From contig OZ245769.1 in the NCBI GenBank assembly GCA_965227745.1, forward strand, positions 6,481,385 to 6,545,384: 64,000 nucleotides of DNA, in the 5' to 3' direction. The notes under the pieces were generated by a model. That model saw only the letters and a list, made by a program, of their open reading frames with translations, ran no database searches and was not told the DNA's origin. Below, piece by piece: positions 1 through 8,720 of the stretch (position 1 is the first letter of the stretch; every line of letters begins with the position of its first letter). A program made the translations under genes and the position numbers. The DNA comes from GAS368 sp965227745. GTDB lineage: Bacteria; Verrucomicrobiota; Verrucomicrobiia; Opitutales; Opitutaceae.

Positions 1-713
1 AGGCAGGGCAGATCGCGCGGCTGGAGCGGTTTGCGCAGTGGTACGGGGAGCAACCCTTTCCCGAGACGGCGACGCCCGAACGACGCTTCTATTTGGATAA
101 CCCGTCGTACGGCCACTACGACGCGATCATGCTCTACGGCATGCTGCGGGAGGCGCAGCCGAAGCGGATCATCGAGGTCGGCTCCGGCTTCAGTTCGGCG
201 GCGATGCTTGATCTCAATGAGCGAGTGCTCGGTGGTCGCGTGAACTTCACCTTCATCGATCCTGACATGCTCCGGCTGCGTCCGCTCCTCCGGGCGGATG
301 ACCACACGCGTTGCCTGCTGATCGAGAAGCGCGTACAGGAAGTGCCGTTGGACGCCTTTGCCCAACTCGGGGAGAACGATGTGCTTTTCATCGACTCCTC
401 GCACGTGAGCAAATTTGGCAGCGATGTAAACCGGCTCTTCTTCGACGTGATCCCCTCGCTCGCGCCCGGTGTGCTGATTCATATCCACGATGTCGCGGGC
501 AATTTGGATTACCCTCGGGAGTGGCTCGACGAGGGCCGCGCGTGGAACGAACAATATTTGCTGCGGGCGTTTCTGATGAACAACTCGGCCTATCGCATCG
601 AGCTGTTCTCCGGCTGGCTCTTTAATACCCGCCACGAGTGGTTGCGCGAGCACATGCCCATGTGCGCGCGCGGCGGCGGTGGGCAGATGTGGCTGCGCAA
701 GCTGAAGAGGTGA
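1..713 (+). CDS. Class I SAM-dependent methyltransferase-like protein, 5' truncated
   Basis: The frame is open from the left edge (codons counted from base 3) to a TGA at 711-713, so the true start lies outside the window and about 236 residues are visible. A glycine-rich 'IIEVGSGFSS' followed by an acidic 'FIDPD' strand is the SAM-binding motif I/post I arrangement; 'DVLFIDSSH' and 'IHIHDV' are the later strands typical of Methyltransf_24-like proteins. A TTG at 93 could serve as an internal start but would cut off in-frame sequence of good coding quality. The substrate cannot be told; the position beside glycosyltransferases suggests a surface-glycan role, which is inference. Confidence 0.8.
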   Translation, partial: AGQIARLERFAQWYGEQPFPETATPERRFYLDNPSYGHYDAIMLYGMLREAQPKRIIEVGSGFSSAAMLDLNERVLGGRVNFTFIDPDMLRLRPLLRADDHTRCLLIEKRVQEVPLDAFAQLGENDVLFIDSSHVSKFGSDVNRLFFDVIPSLAPGVLIHIHDVAGNLDYPREWLDEGRAWNEQYLLRAFLMNNSAYRIELFSGWLFNTRHEWLREHMPMCARGGGGQMWLRKLKR

Positions 714-729
714 GCGGGTATTTTTCTGG

Positions 730-784
730 TAGCCGCGAGCGTGAGCGAGTGGACGGAAGCACCACTCGCTCACGCTCGCGGCTA
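730..784. repeat. Perfect 23-bp inverted repeat (REP-like palindrome)
   Basis: Arms at 730-752 and 762-784 are exact reverse complements with a 9-base loop. The arm begins TAGCCGCGAGCGTGAGCGAG. It lies between the convergent ends of the first methyltransferase and the GT4 gene. A diverged half copy (TAGCCGCGAGCGCCAGCGAG) occurs at 57333, so this is a dispersed element rather than a private terminator. There is no clear T-tract on either side, although such a hairpin could still slow transcription from both directions. Confidence 0.85.
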
Positions 785-799
785 CGCCTTTAGACTGCG

Positions 800-2443
800 C
801 TAGAACGTCGAAATCGCCTCGAGCCGCCGACGATATCGCGCGCCGATCGCGGCCGGCGAGAATCGCGCCCCGATGGTCGCGCGCGCCGCGGCCCCGAGCG
901 AGGCGCACAACGCGCGGTCGGCGAAGAGGCGGCGCATGTGTTCGGCGGCGTGCGCGGGGTCGGGATTGGCCCAGGTCGAGCCCTTGGCATAGGGGCCGTG
1001 ATTGCGCTCCAGCGTGACGAGCGGGGCGCGCACGGGGCAGCCGTTGTCGAGGGTGACGAATTCGGCGGTAGCCGACCAATCGGTGGAGATCACGGGCTTG
1101 CCGAGGTACATCGCCTCCGCGACGGCGAGCCCGAAGCCCTCGGAGCGGTGCAGCGAGACGAAGCAATCGCACGCGGCCTCCAGCGCATAGATATCGGCGC
1201 GGGAGAGTGTGCCGGTGAGCAGCACGGTGCCGGGTAGATCGCGCACGCTCTCCTGCAGGGCGGCGAAGTCGGCCTCATTGCCGGCGACGTTTTGCACTTT
1301 GAGTACGAGCGCGGCGCCGCGCCCGGCGAGGCCGGACTGGCGAAAGGCCGCGATCACGGCGCGGGGGTTTTTCCGCTCCGCGTAGGAATTGAGATCGAAG
1401 AGCGTGAGAAAAAGAAATTGATCCAGCGGTAGGCCCAGCCGAGCGCGCAGTGTGGCGGTGCTTTCCGTGGGCCGCGCAAACGAGATCGAGTGCGGCATCG
1501 TGAGCACGGGCACGGGAGATTTCAGCGCGAGCGCTGCCGTGACGAAATCGCTCGGCGTCCACACCTCGTCGAAGTAGTCGAAGGCCGGCACCCAAGCATC
1601 GGGAAACTCGGGCAGCTCCCACGCGAAGTACGCGATGTTGTATTTCCCTTCGCGGAATTTTTTCCCGTGATGGTGATCGACGTCGCGCGAGGCAGGTGGA
1701 TCGACGTGGATCACGTTTACGTCGTGGGGATTGTCGTCGCGGAGCCGCGCGGCGTAGGTTTGGTCGCCGAGGCGGTTTTTGCAGTTCAGCTTCAGCGGCA
1801 CGAGCGCGGAGTAGATGCCGGCGGCGTCGACGGCGCGCACCATGCAGCGAGCGGATTCGCCCACGCCGAGATCGGCGGTGAGGAAGCCCACGATGTTCAT
1901 CCCCAGCCGCGCGTGCGAGCGGGCGTACTCCGAGGAGTAGGGGGCATGTCGGCGCGAGAAATCGTAGATGATTTCGCCTGCGCCCGTCGCGAGCGACTTG
2001 AGGCGGAGCTGGCGGTTTTTGTTTTGCGCGCGGAAACGCTGGAGCGGGCCGAGGCCGCTGACGCGTCCGAGCCACGCGAGGGCGTTAGTGGCGCTGGTGC
2101 CGTGGAGGCGGAGGGTGACGGTGACGCGATCGGCGACCGGCAGCGCGAGGCGCAATTCCCACGGACCGGGTGCGAGATTCGCGAGCGAGCCGGCGGGGCG
2201 GTCGTTGACGAACACCTCTAGTCCGGGCGCGCCCGTTTCGAGGCCCTGGGCATTGGGGTGGGGGCGATACTCGCCGCGCAGGAGGAGTTCTTTGACCTCA
2301 TTGAGGGGCGGCAGGTGGATCGTGCCGGTCTCGCGGATCCACGCGGAATCCTCGGCGAACTCATCGAAGAAAATGCCCGCGTAGTCGGTGAAGCGCCGGG
2401 AGTAGGCGCCGCCGGCGGGTGGCGTGCGGTGAGCGGAACGCAT
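800..2443 (-). CDS. GT4 family glycosyltransferase
   Basis: A 547-residue protein. The N-terminal third is not recognised; the C-terminal two thirds have the GT4/GT-B look: 'GFLTADLGVGESARCMVRA' near the first Rossmann fold, and the nucleotide-sugar half with 'VSLHRSEGFGLAVAEAMYLG', the E-x7-E type signature of GT4 enzymes, followed by 'KPVISTDWSATAEF'. The start at ATG 2443 is chosen because the longer open frame would run into the end of the upstream flippase gene at 2490. It is presumably cytoplasmic and adds a sugar to a lipid-linked glycan. Acceptor and donor are unknown. It is followed by an inverted repeat at 730-784. Confidence 0.85.
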   Translation of the reverse strand: MRSAHRTPPAGGAYSRRFTDYAGIFFDEFAEDSAWIRETGTIHLPPLNEVKELLLRGEYRPHPNAQGLETGAPGLEVFVNDRPAGSLANLAPGPWELRLALPVADRVTVTLRLHGTSATNALAWLGRVSGLGPLQRFRAQNKNRQLRLKSLATGAGEIIYDFSRRHAPYSSEYARSHARLGMNIVGFLTADLGVGESARCMVRAVDAAGIYSALVPLKLNCKNRLGDQTYAARLRDDNPHDVNVIHVDPPASRDVDHHHGKKFREGKYNIAYFAWELPEFPDAWVPAFDYFDEVWTPSDFVTAALALKSPVPVLTMPHSISFARPTESTATLRARLGLPLDQFLFLTLFDLNSYAERKNPRAVIAAFRQSGLAGRGAALVLKVQNVAGNEADFAALQESVRDLPGTVLLTGTLSRADIYALEAACDCFVSLHRSEGFGLAVAEAMYLGKPVISTDWSATAEFVTLDNGCPVRAPLVTLERNHGPYAKGSTWANPDPAHAAEHMRRLFADRALCASLGAAARATIGARFSPAAIGARYRRRLEAISTF

Positions 2444-2489
2444 GAATATCGGGGCGCAGCGAAGGGAGCGGAGCGCGGCTTGGCAAAAC

Positions 2490-3473
2490 TTAACGCGCGG
2501 CCGCGGCGGGGCGGTTGCGGTGGAAAAGTAACACGCCGCCACCGAGGAGGCTCCAGAGGACGCCGACGGCCCAGACCAGGACGGCGAGGAGCAAGGCGTG
2601 TTGCCGGGCCGCGGCGTCGGGGAGGAAGCCGAGCAAGCCGATCATCGTCACCATTGCGCCCTCACGAACGCCGTGGCCGCCGACGCTGATCGGCAGCACG
2701 GTGGCCGCGTACGCGACCGACATCGCGAGGCTGACCTCGATGAAGGGCAGGGGCAGACCGATGCTACGCGCAAGCAGCCAGACCGACACGAAATCCAGCA
2801 GCCAAATCGCGTAGCTCAAGCCGAGTGCCGCCATGAACGCCGCGCGATTGGCCGCGATCCGACGCAAGATGTCGGCGAGGGTGGCCGCGTGCTTGTCGCC
2901 CAGCCAGCGCGTGAGCCAGCGGGGCGGGCGGAGGCTCAGGAAGATGGCGCCCACGATGCTTGCGACGGAGAGCCCGAGGCAAAGGCCGAGGAGCAAACGC
3001 AGTTCCGAGTGTTGGACCACGGCGTCGAGTTTCAACAAGAGCGTGAGGGCCGCGATGCTTAGCAAAACGATCAAGCCCATCACGCGGTCAAGCAAAGTGG
3101 CAGCGAGTCCCCCGGGCTGTTGGTGCGGGGCGTCGCGACAAATGTAGAAGGCCTTGGCCGCGTCGCCGCCGAGGCCGCCGAGGAGGAAGGCATTGTAGAA
3201 ATTTCCGATCCACGTGACGGTGTGGGCCCACGAGAGCGAGAGGGTGAGGCCTTGGCCGCGCAGCAGCAGCCACCATCGCCAGGCGTGAAGGGGAAACGTG
3301 ATGCCGGCGGCGAGGGTCGCGATCAGCACCGGACCCCACTCGAAGTTTCCCCGCAGGTCGGCGAGTTGGCGCCAGTCGATGCTCCACGCGAAACCGGCGA
3401 TCAACAGCGCGGACACCACATAGCGCGCGGCGCGACCGGCAGGGGTGTCGAGGAGGGCGAGGAGGCGGCGCAT
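2490..3473 (-). CDS. Flippase-like / lysylphosphatidylglycerol synthase TM-region protein
   Basis: A 327-residue integral membrane protein with seven or eight hydrophobic segments, beginning 'MRRLLALLDTPAGRAARY'. The conserved 'GNFYNAFLLGGLGGDAAKA' and 'LPISVGGHGVREG' motifs are characteristic of the LPG_synthase_TM (UPF0104, AglD/MprF N-terminal-like) family, which is thought to move lipids or lipid-linked sugars across the membrane. The longer frame upstream of 3473 only overlaps the divergent methyltransferase gene and is compositionally poor, so ATG 3473 is preferred. It is the first gene of a minus-strand pair with the GT4 gene (46-bp gap), consistent with a shared role in glycolipid assembly. 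Confidence 0.85.
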   Translation of the reverse strand: MRRLLALLDTPAGRAARYVVSALLIAGFAWSIDWRQLADLRGNFEWGPVLIATLAAGITFPLHAWRWWLLLRGQGLTLSLSWAHTVTWIGNFYNAFLLGGLGGDAAKAFYICRDAPHQQPGGLAATLLDRVMGLIVLLSIAALTLLLKLDAVVQHSELRLLLGLCLGLSVASIVGAIFLSLRPPRWLTRWLGDKHAATLADILRRIAANRAAFMAALGLSYAIWLLDFVSVWLLARSIGLPLPFIEVSLAMSVAYAATVLPISVGGHGVREGAMVTMIGLLGFLPDAAARQHALLLAVLVWAVGVLWSLLGGGVLLFHRNRPAAAAR

Positions 3474-3570
3474 CGTGTCAGCGGCCCGCGAGACTGGGCG
3501 GGTGGGGTGGCGGGCGGCAATGGATAATGTTGCGGGCCGGGGGCGGGCTCCTCCCAATGGACGCCCTGCA

Positions 3571-4314
3571 ATGAATGCCGATGAATACCTGAAGCTGGCC
3601 GAGGTCGAAGACCGGATGTGGTACTTCCGCTCGCTGCACCGGCATATCATGCGCGAATTGGGCAAGCGCGACGTACCCGCGAAAGCGGCGGTGCTCGATG
3701 CCGGTTGCGGCACGGGCGGCATGATTTTGCGCCTGCGTGAAGAGCAGCCGGGCTGGACGTGGAGCGGCATCGACTTCATGCCGCTGGCCTGCGAGCTGGC
3801 GCGGAAACGCTGCGGCCCGGGGACGGATATCCGGCAGGCGAGCATCCTCGAATTGCCGTTTCCCGATGCGAGCTTCGATGTGCTATTGTCGGCGGATGTG
3901 CTCTGTCAGGTGGTCGAGGCGGACGTGGCGATGAAGGAATTTTTCCGCGTGCTGCGGCCCGGTGGCATCGCGGTGGTGAGTGTGCCGGCGTATATGTGGA
4001 TGTGGTCGTACCACGACGATTCGTGCCAGACGAAGCACCGCTATACGCGGCCTGAGATGGAGACGTTGATGCGAGAGGCCGGCTTCGAGGAGCGGTGGTC
4101 GACGCATCTTAACGCGCTGTCGCTGCCGCTGCTGTGGGCGAAGCGCAAGCTTCTCCGCTCGGATAAAGACACGAGCGACGTGAAGGAATATCCGGCCGCC
4201 GTCGAGGCGCTGTTCAGTGGGCTGATGGCGGTCGAGCACGGCTGGTTTGGCCTACATGGAAAATGGGCGTGGGGCACCTCGGTCATGGCGGTGGCGCGGA
4301 AGCCGTTGCAATAG
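3571..4314 (+). CDS. Class I SAM-dependent methyltransferase (Methyltransf_11 type)
   Basis: A 247-residue protein. 'VLDAGCGTGGMILRLRE' is SAM motif I, 'GIDFMPLACELARKRC' the second strand, and 'DASFDVLLSADVLCQVVE' plus 'EFFRVLRPGGIAVVSVPAY' are motifs II and III. The C-terminal region with 'KHRYTRPEMETLMREAGF' resembles methyltransferases found in glycan clusters. ATG 3571 is chosen because the extended frame overlaps the divergent flippase start at 3473. It is followed after 7 bases by a large membrane protein on the same strand, suggesting cotranscription. The methyl acceptor is not known. Confidence 0.85.
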   Translation: MNADEYLKLAEVEDRMWYFRSLHRHIMRELGKRDVPAKAAVLDAGCGTGGMILRLREEQPGWTWSGIDFMPLACELARKRCGPGTDIRQASILELPFPDASFDVLLSADVLCQVVEADVAMKEFFRVLRPGGIAVVSVPAYMWMWSYHDDSCQTKHRYTRPEMETLMREAGFEERWSTHLNALSLPLLWAKRKLLRSDKDTSDVKEYPAAVEALFSGLMAVEHGWFGLHGKWAWGTSVMAVARKPLQ

Positions 4315-4321
4315 ACGACGC

Positions 4322-6514
4322 ATGATTCACTTCCCCGTCGCCTTCGCGCTGTGGCTGCACGTGCTCCTGTGGGGCGCGGGGGCGGCGGCGCTGTTGGTGC
4401 CGCGGGCGTGGCGGCGGTTTTGGCCGGTGCTTGTGGTGCCCGCGGGACTGGCGCTGCAATCGGCGGTGGTGTGGTTTGGCGCGCTGGCGAATTTCAAGGG
4501 GACGAACAGCTACGCGATCGTGAGCGAGATTTTGCCCGTGGTGCTGCTCGTGGCGGCGTGCTGGCGGCGTGGCGCGCGCTCTCTGTGGGTGGATGTGCAG
4601 CGCATCGGCCTCGTGTGGCTGGCGTGCGCGGGCGTGCTGGTGCTGCTGGTGACGCCGCTCGCGTGGGCCTCGAAGGGATTGACGACGGTGTCGCTCGCGA
4701 GTTGCGACGCGGCGGATTACGCGGCGGGGGCGCGCGTGCTGCAGGAGTTTGCCCGCACCGACCGCGAAGGCTACCTCGGGCTGACGGAGGTCGTACGGGT
4801 GCAATCGGTCGACAACTTCTTCGACTACTGGACGCGGCTGAATCATTTCACGCCCTCGGCGCTGATCGCATTCAATGGCTCGGTGCTGCACTGCGCGCCG
4901 CACGAGCTCACGAGCTTGCTCACGATCGTGCTGCTGGCGGGTTCGCTGCCCGTGGTGTTTTGGATGGCGCGCGCGGTGATCGGGTTTAGCGGCGGGCCGA
5001 GTCTCGTGGTGGCGATGCTCTACGGCCTAAGCCCGCTCACGTGGTACGTGGTCGGACACGTGGCGACGGGTCAACTCCTCGCGGCGATGGCGGTGTCACT
5101 CATCACGTGGGCTGGCGTGACGCTGTGGCGCGGGCGCCTGAGCGTGCGGCGCGCGTGGTGTTTTGGCGGAGTGTTGGTGGTGGCTTACTGGCTGCTCTTG
5201 GGCAGCTATAATTTCTTTATCGTGCTCTGTCTTGTGCCGGCGGTGGCGTACGCTGGAGGACTGGCGCTGTGGCACGGCGAGTGGCGCAAGTTTTGCGGCT
5301 GGCTGCTTGCCATGCTCGTCCCGCTGGCAGGGTGTGGGGTGATCTTTGCCGGACGGGTCGCGGGCTTGATCGAACGCTTTCAACTGCTGGCTGCGTATGA
5401 CTTCGGGTGGAAGATTCCCGCTTTCACGCCCGAGGGGTGGCTGGGCTTGGTGAGCGGCCCGGAGCTGGAGCCGTGGCGATTTTTCGGGGTGCGTTGGCTG
5501 CTGGCGGCGGCGGTGATCGGCCTGCTGGGATGGGCGACGATGCGCGCGGTGCGCGGCCGCCGGCAAAAAGCGTGGGCCGCGATCGCGGTTACGGTGCCCG
5601 TGCTCGCGGGGTATGCATTTCTCCAGTGGCGCGGGGCGCACTTTGGGACCAATGCGAGCTACGATGCGTTTAAAGTCTTCACGGTCTTTTACCCCGTGAT
5701 GCTGCCCGCGTTTTGCTGGTGGATCACGCTGCGATGGAGTCGACGGCTGACCGAGTGGATCGGCGTGATGGGCGTGACGTGCTTTGTATTTTTAGGCAAC
5801 GCCGTCGGCACCGGGATGATTTTTTGGCGCATGTGCGCCGCGCCGTTGATCGTGGATGGCGAGCTACGACAACTCCGGAAGATCGAAGCGATGGACGATG
5901 TGGAGTCGGTCAATATTTTGCCCACCGACATGTGGTCGCGGCTGTGGGCCAATGAGTTTTTGCTGAAGAAGCCGCAGTATTTTTCGACCGATACGTACGA
6001 AGGCCGCTGGCACACGGAGCTGAAGGGCGAGTGGGACCTCGAATCGGGCCTCGTGAGCGTGAAGCCCGCCGGGGCGGCGCGCCGCCAGCTCACTTCGCGC
6101 TTCGCGCTGGTGAACACCACCGCGCCGGACTTCATCCGCGCCAAGCTCGTCGATGGGTGGAATGGGGAGGAAGCTGACGCCAAGACGGGCGCGCGCTGGA
6201 GCTGGACGAAGGGCGATGCGACGGTGCGGATCGACAATCCCCATGCGTGGCCGGTGTATGTGACGTGCACCCTCGACGGGTGGAGCCTCGGGGCGCGCGA
6301 CCTGATTCTTTCGCCGGCCGATTTGGCGTGGACGGGCCAGTTGCGTAATCTCGGCGCGCAGCGGGTGAAGACGACCTTTCCCGAGATCATCGTCCCGCCG
6401 GGTGGTGCGACCCTGACGTTGCGCTCCGTGCAGCCGTGGATGAAGGCGAGTCCGGGTGATTCGCGTTCGCTAGGTGTGTGCGTATTCGGCCTCGAATTTG
6501 CGGTGCGCCAATAG
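4322..6514 (+). CDS. Large polytopic membrane protein, GT-C-like, function unknown
   Basis: A 730-residue protein with about 12 hydrophobic segments through residue ~530 followed by a ~200-residue soluble tail. The loop after the third or fourth span contains 'ASCDAADYAAGARVLQEF', an acidic loop in the place where GT-C glycosyltransferases carry catalytic Asp residues; this is suggestive only. It starts 7 bases after the methyltransferase stop, and its own end lies 71 bases before the epimerase gene, so the three may be one unit. A transfer of sugars from polyprenyl-phosphate donors outside the membrane would fit the neighbourhood. I do not recognise a named family. Confidence 0.7.
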   Translation: MIHFPVAFALWLHVLLWGAGAAALLVPRAWRRFWPVLVVPAGLALQSAVVWFGALANFKGTNSYAIVSEILPVVLLVAACWRRGARSLWVDVQRIGLVWLACAGVLVLLVTPLAWASKGLTTVSLASCDAADYAAGARVLQEFARTDREGYLGLTEVVRVQSVDNFFDYWTRLNHFTPSALIAFNGSVLHCAPHELTSLLTIVLLAGSLPVVFWMARAVIGFSGGPSLVVAMLYGLSPLTWYVVGHVATGQLLAAMAVSLITWAGVTLWRGRLSVRRAWCFGGVLVVAYWLLLGSYNFFIVLCLVPAVAYAGGLALWHGEWRKFCGWLLAMLVPLAGCGVIFAGRVAGLIERFQLLAAYDFGWKIPAFTPEGWLGLVSGPELEPWRFFGVRWLLAAAVIGLLGWATMRAVRGRRQKAWAAIAVTVPVLAGYAFLQWRGAHFGTNASYDAFKVFTVFYPVMLPAFCWWITLRWSRRLTEWIGVMGVTCFVFLGNAVGTGMIFWRMCAAPLIVDGELRQLRKIEAMDDVESVNILPTDMWSRLWANEFLLKKPQYFSTDTYEGRWHTELKGEWDLESGLVSVKPAGAARRQLTSRFALVNTTAPDFIRAKLVDGWNGEEADAKTGARWSWTKGDATVRIDNPHAWPVYVTCTLDGWSLGARDLILSPADLAWTGQLRNLGAQRVKTTFPEIIVPPGGATLTLRSVQPWMKASPGDSRSLGVCVFGLEFAVRQ

Positions 6515-6585
6515 CGGCGATCGGCGGCGAAGCGGATTATTTGGAGTTGGCGCGAGGTGGGCGGGGGGTGTTTGCTGGGTGGTAC

Positions 6586-7587
6586 ATGGCGGCTTCCACG
6601 AATCTGCGCCGGGTTTACTCCGGCAAGCGCGTGCTCATCACGGGCGGGCTCGGTTTCATCGGTTCGAATCTCGCGCGCGAACTCGTGCGGCTCGGCGCGG
6701 ATGTCTCCGTGGTCGACAGCCTGATCCCGGAGTACGGCGGCAATCGCCGCAACCTCGCCGGGCTCGCGAGCAAGGTCGACGTGCATGTGGCCGACGTGCG
6801 CGACTGGCCGCGGCTGCCGGCGCTCGTGAAGGGTCAGGATTTTCTTTTCAATCTCGCGGGGCAGACGAGCCACATGGACTCAATGACCGATCCGCAGACG
6901 GACCTCGACATCAACGGCCGCGCGCAACTCGCCATTCTCGAAGCCTGCCGCGTGCACAATCCCCGCGTGCGGATCGTCTTTGCCAGTACGCGGCAGATTT
7001 ACGGCAAGCCGGATTATTTGCCGGTAGACGAAAAGCATCCGCTACGCCCCGTCGATGTGAACGGCATCAACAAAATCGCCGGCGAATCGTTTCACCTCCT
7101 CTATTCGCGGGTGCATGGCGTTCGCGCCACGGCGCTCCGCCTCACCAATACCATCGGCCCCCGCATGCGCATCAAGGACGCGCGGCAGACCTTTGTCGGC
7201 GTGTGGATTCGGCGGCTGGTGGAGGGGCAGGCCTTCGAAGTGTGGGGTGGCGAGCAGTTGCGCGACTTCACCTATGTCGACGATGCGGTGAGCGCGTTTT
7301 TGCTTTCGGCGGCCAAGGAAGAGGCCGTGGGCGAGGTCTTTAATCTCGGCGGTCCGCCGCCGGTGACACTGCAGGCGCTCGCTGAGTTGCTCGTGGAGCT
7401 GAATCACGGCGGGGTGTTTGCGATCAAGACCTTTCCGGGGGACCGCAAGAAAATCGACATCGGCGACTACTACGCCGACGACCGGCTGATCCGCCGCAAG
7501 CTGGGCTGGGAAGCGAAGACGGACCTGCGTGATGCGCTCGCCCAGACTCTCGCGTACTATCGCAAGGAATTGAAGTATTACGTCTGA
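6586..7587 (+). CDS. NAD-dependent epimerase/dehydratase (extended SDR)
   Basis: A 333-residue extended short-chain dehydrogenase. The NAD-binding 'GGLGFIGSNLARELV' lies at residues 20-34; 'FASTRQIYGKP' near 133-142 is the Ser/Thr strand. The catalytic Y-x3-K motif is altered: residues 159-163 read NGINK, so Asn stands where Tyr is expected, while Lys163 is kept. 'GGEQLRDFTYVDDA' is the usual substrate-domain motif. ATG 6586 is chosen because upstream codons overlap the preceding gene's tail. It probably acts on a nucleotide sugar together with the GT2 enzyme encoded 76 bases downstream. The altered motif makes the reaction uncertain. Confidence 0.8.
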   Translation: MAASTNLRRVYSGKRVLITGGLGFIGSNLARELVRLGADVSVVDSLIPEYGGNRRNLAGLASKVDVHVADVRDWPRLPALVKGQDFLFNLAGQTSHMDSMTDPQTDLDINGRAQLAILEACRVHNPRVRIVFASTRQIYGKPDYLPVDEKHPLRPVDVNGINKIAGESFHLLYSRVHGVRATALRLTNTIGPRMRIKDARQTFVGVWIRRLVEGQAFEVWGGEQLRDFTYVDDAVSAFLLSAAKEEAVGEVFNLGGPPPVTLQALAELLVELNHGGVFAIKTFPGDRKKIDIGDYYADDRLIRRKLGWEAKTDLRDALAQTLAYYRKELKYYV

Positions 7588-7663
7588 GGATACGCAGCGA
7601 CCGCAGAGTGAAAATTTGTGTTGGCGGCCCCCGGGGCCCGCTCTCAGCGTAAGCGCGCCCCAG

Positions 7664-8596
7664 ATGGATACCCCCGCCCTCAGTTTCGTCATTCCGCTGT
7701 ATCGCAGCGCCGCGACCATTGGCGCGGTGGTGAAGACGATCGAAGGTCTGACCGTCGAAGGCGGGCACGAAATCGTGTTGGTGAACGATGGGAGTCCGGA
7801 CAACACCGCGGAGGTGTGTCGTGCGCTCGTGAAGTCGGCGAAGGTGCCGATTACCTATGTCGAGCACGCCCGCAACTACGGCGAGCACAACGCCGTGCTT
7901 ACGGGCTGGCGCAATGCGCGGGGCACGCACGTCGTCAATCTCGACGACGATGGGCAGAATCCGCCTGAGGAGGCCGTGAAGCTCTGGCGACACGCGAAGG
8001 AGACGGGGCTCGACGTGGTCTTTGGGCACTACGCGGTGAAGCAGCACTCGGCGTGGCGCAATTTTGGGAGCTGGTTTACCAACCGCATGACCGACTGGGC
8101 GCTCGATAAGCCGGCGGGATTTTATCTTTCGAGCTTCCGCTGCGTGCGCGGCTTTATCACGCATCAAGTTATTGGATACTCCGGGCCCTATCCCTACATC
8201 GATGGACTGCTGCTGCAGGTCACGCAGCGGATCGGCTCGATGGAGGTGCGCCACGAGGAGCGCATGGCGGGCGAGAGCACGTACACGCTGCGCCGGCTCG
8301 TGCGCCTGTGGTTGAGCGCATGGGTGAATTTCTCGGTGCTGCCGCTGCGCATGGCGACCGTGCTCGGGCTGCTGGTGGCCTTTATGGGCGTGGCGGCGCT
8401 GGGCTTTGTAGCGTGGGCGTGGTTCGAGAATATCGGTCCTCAGTCGGGCTGGGGCTGGCTGATGGCGGGCCTGCTGATTTTCTCGGGGACGCAGCTCGTG
8501 ATGCTCGGGCTGATCGGCGAATATATCGGGCGGATGTTTCTAACGGTGAATCAGCGGCCGCAGTCGGTGGTGCGCGAGGTGGTAAAGGGCGGGTGA
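7664..8596 (+). CDS. GT2 glycosyltransferase, polyprenyl-phosphate type (GtrB/ArnC-like)
   Basis: A 310-residue protein: an N-terminal GT-A domain with 'LSFVIPLYRSAATIGAVV', 'IVLVNDGSPDNT' and the metal-binding 'VVNLDDDGQNPPEE', and a C-terminal pair of transmembrane helices (about residues 225-285). This order is that of GtrB, ArnC and DPM1-like enzymes, which move a sugar from a nucleotide to undecaprenyl phosphate at the cytoplasmic face. ATG 7664 starts the protein; upstream codons are spacer with a 10-base periodic repeat. It follows the SDR gene on the same strand, so a sugar made by that enzyme may be its donor. Confidence 0.88.
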   Translation: MDTPALSFVIPLYRSAATIGAVVKTIEGLTVEGGHEIVLVNDGSPDNTAEVCRALVKSAKVPITYVEHARNYGEHNAVLTGWRNARGTHVVNLDDDGQNPPEEAVKLWRHAKETGLDVVFGHYAVKQHSAWRNFGSWFTNRMTDWALDKPAGFYLSSFRCVRGFITHQVIGYSGPYPYIDGLLLQVTQRIGSMEVRHEERMAGESTYTLRRLVRLWLSAWVNFSVLPLRMATVLGLLVAFMGVAALGFVAWAWFENIGPQSGWGWLMAGLLIFSGTQLVMLGLIGEYIGRMFLTVNQRPQSVVREVVKGG

Positions 8597-8611
8597 GGGG
8601 CGGGGCTGTTC

Positions 8612-8720
8612 GGTGGCGACGTGGGTGGAGGGCGCTCTCCGAGCGCGGTCATTTCGATGTCTATTGCCGCTCCGGTTTCATACTCGCCCTCCCGACGTCG
8701 CCCGGAGGTCGACGTCCACC
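8612..8720. repeat. Imperfect inverted repeat between convergent genes (REP-like)
   Basis: Outer arms GGTGGCGACGT (from 8612) and GACGTCCACC (to 8720) and inner arms GGAGGGCG / CGCCCTCC bracket a small palindrome GCGCTCTCCGAGCGC around 8633-8647. The right end runs straight into the TAA stop codon (8721-8723 on the minus strand) of the next gene. It may serve as a bidirectional terminator for the two convergent glycosyltransferase genes. Confidence 0.6.

Noticed and set aside
730..784. Intrinsic terminator
   Set aside because: The hairpin is strong but has no run of T on either side, and a diverged half copy occurs elsewhere, so it is listed as a repeat.
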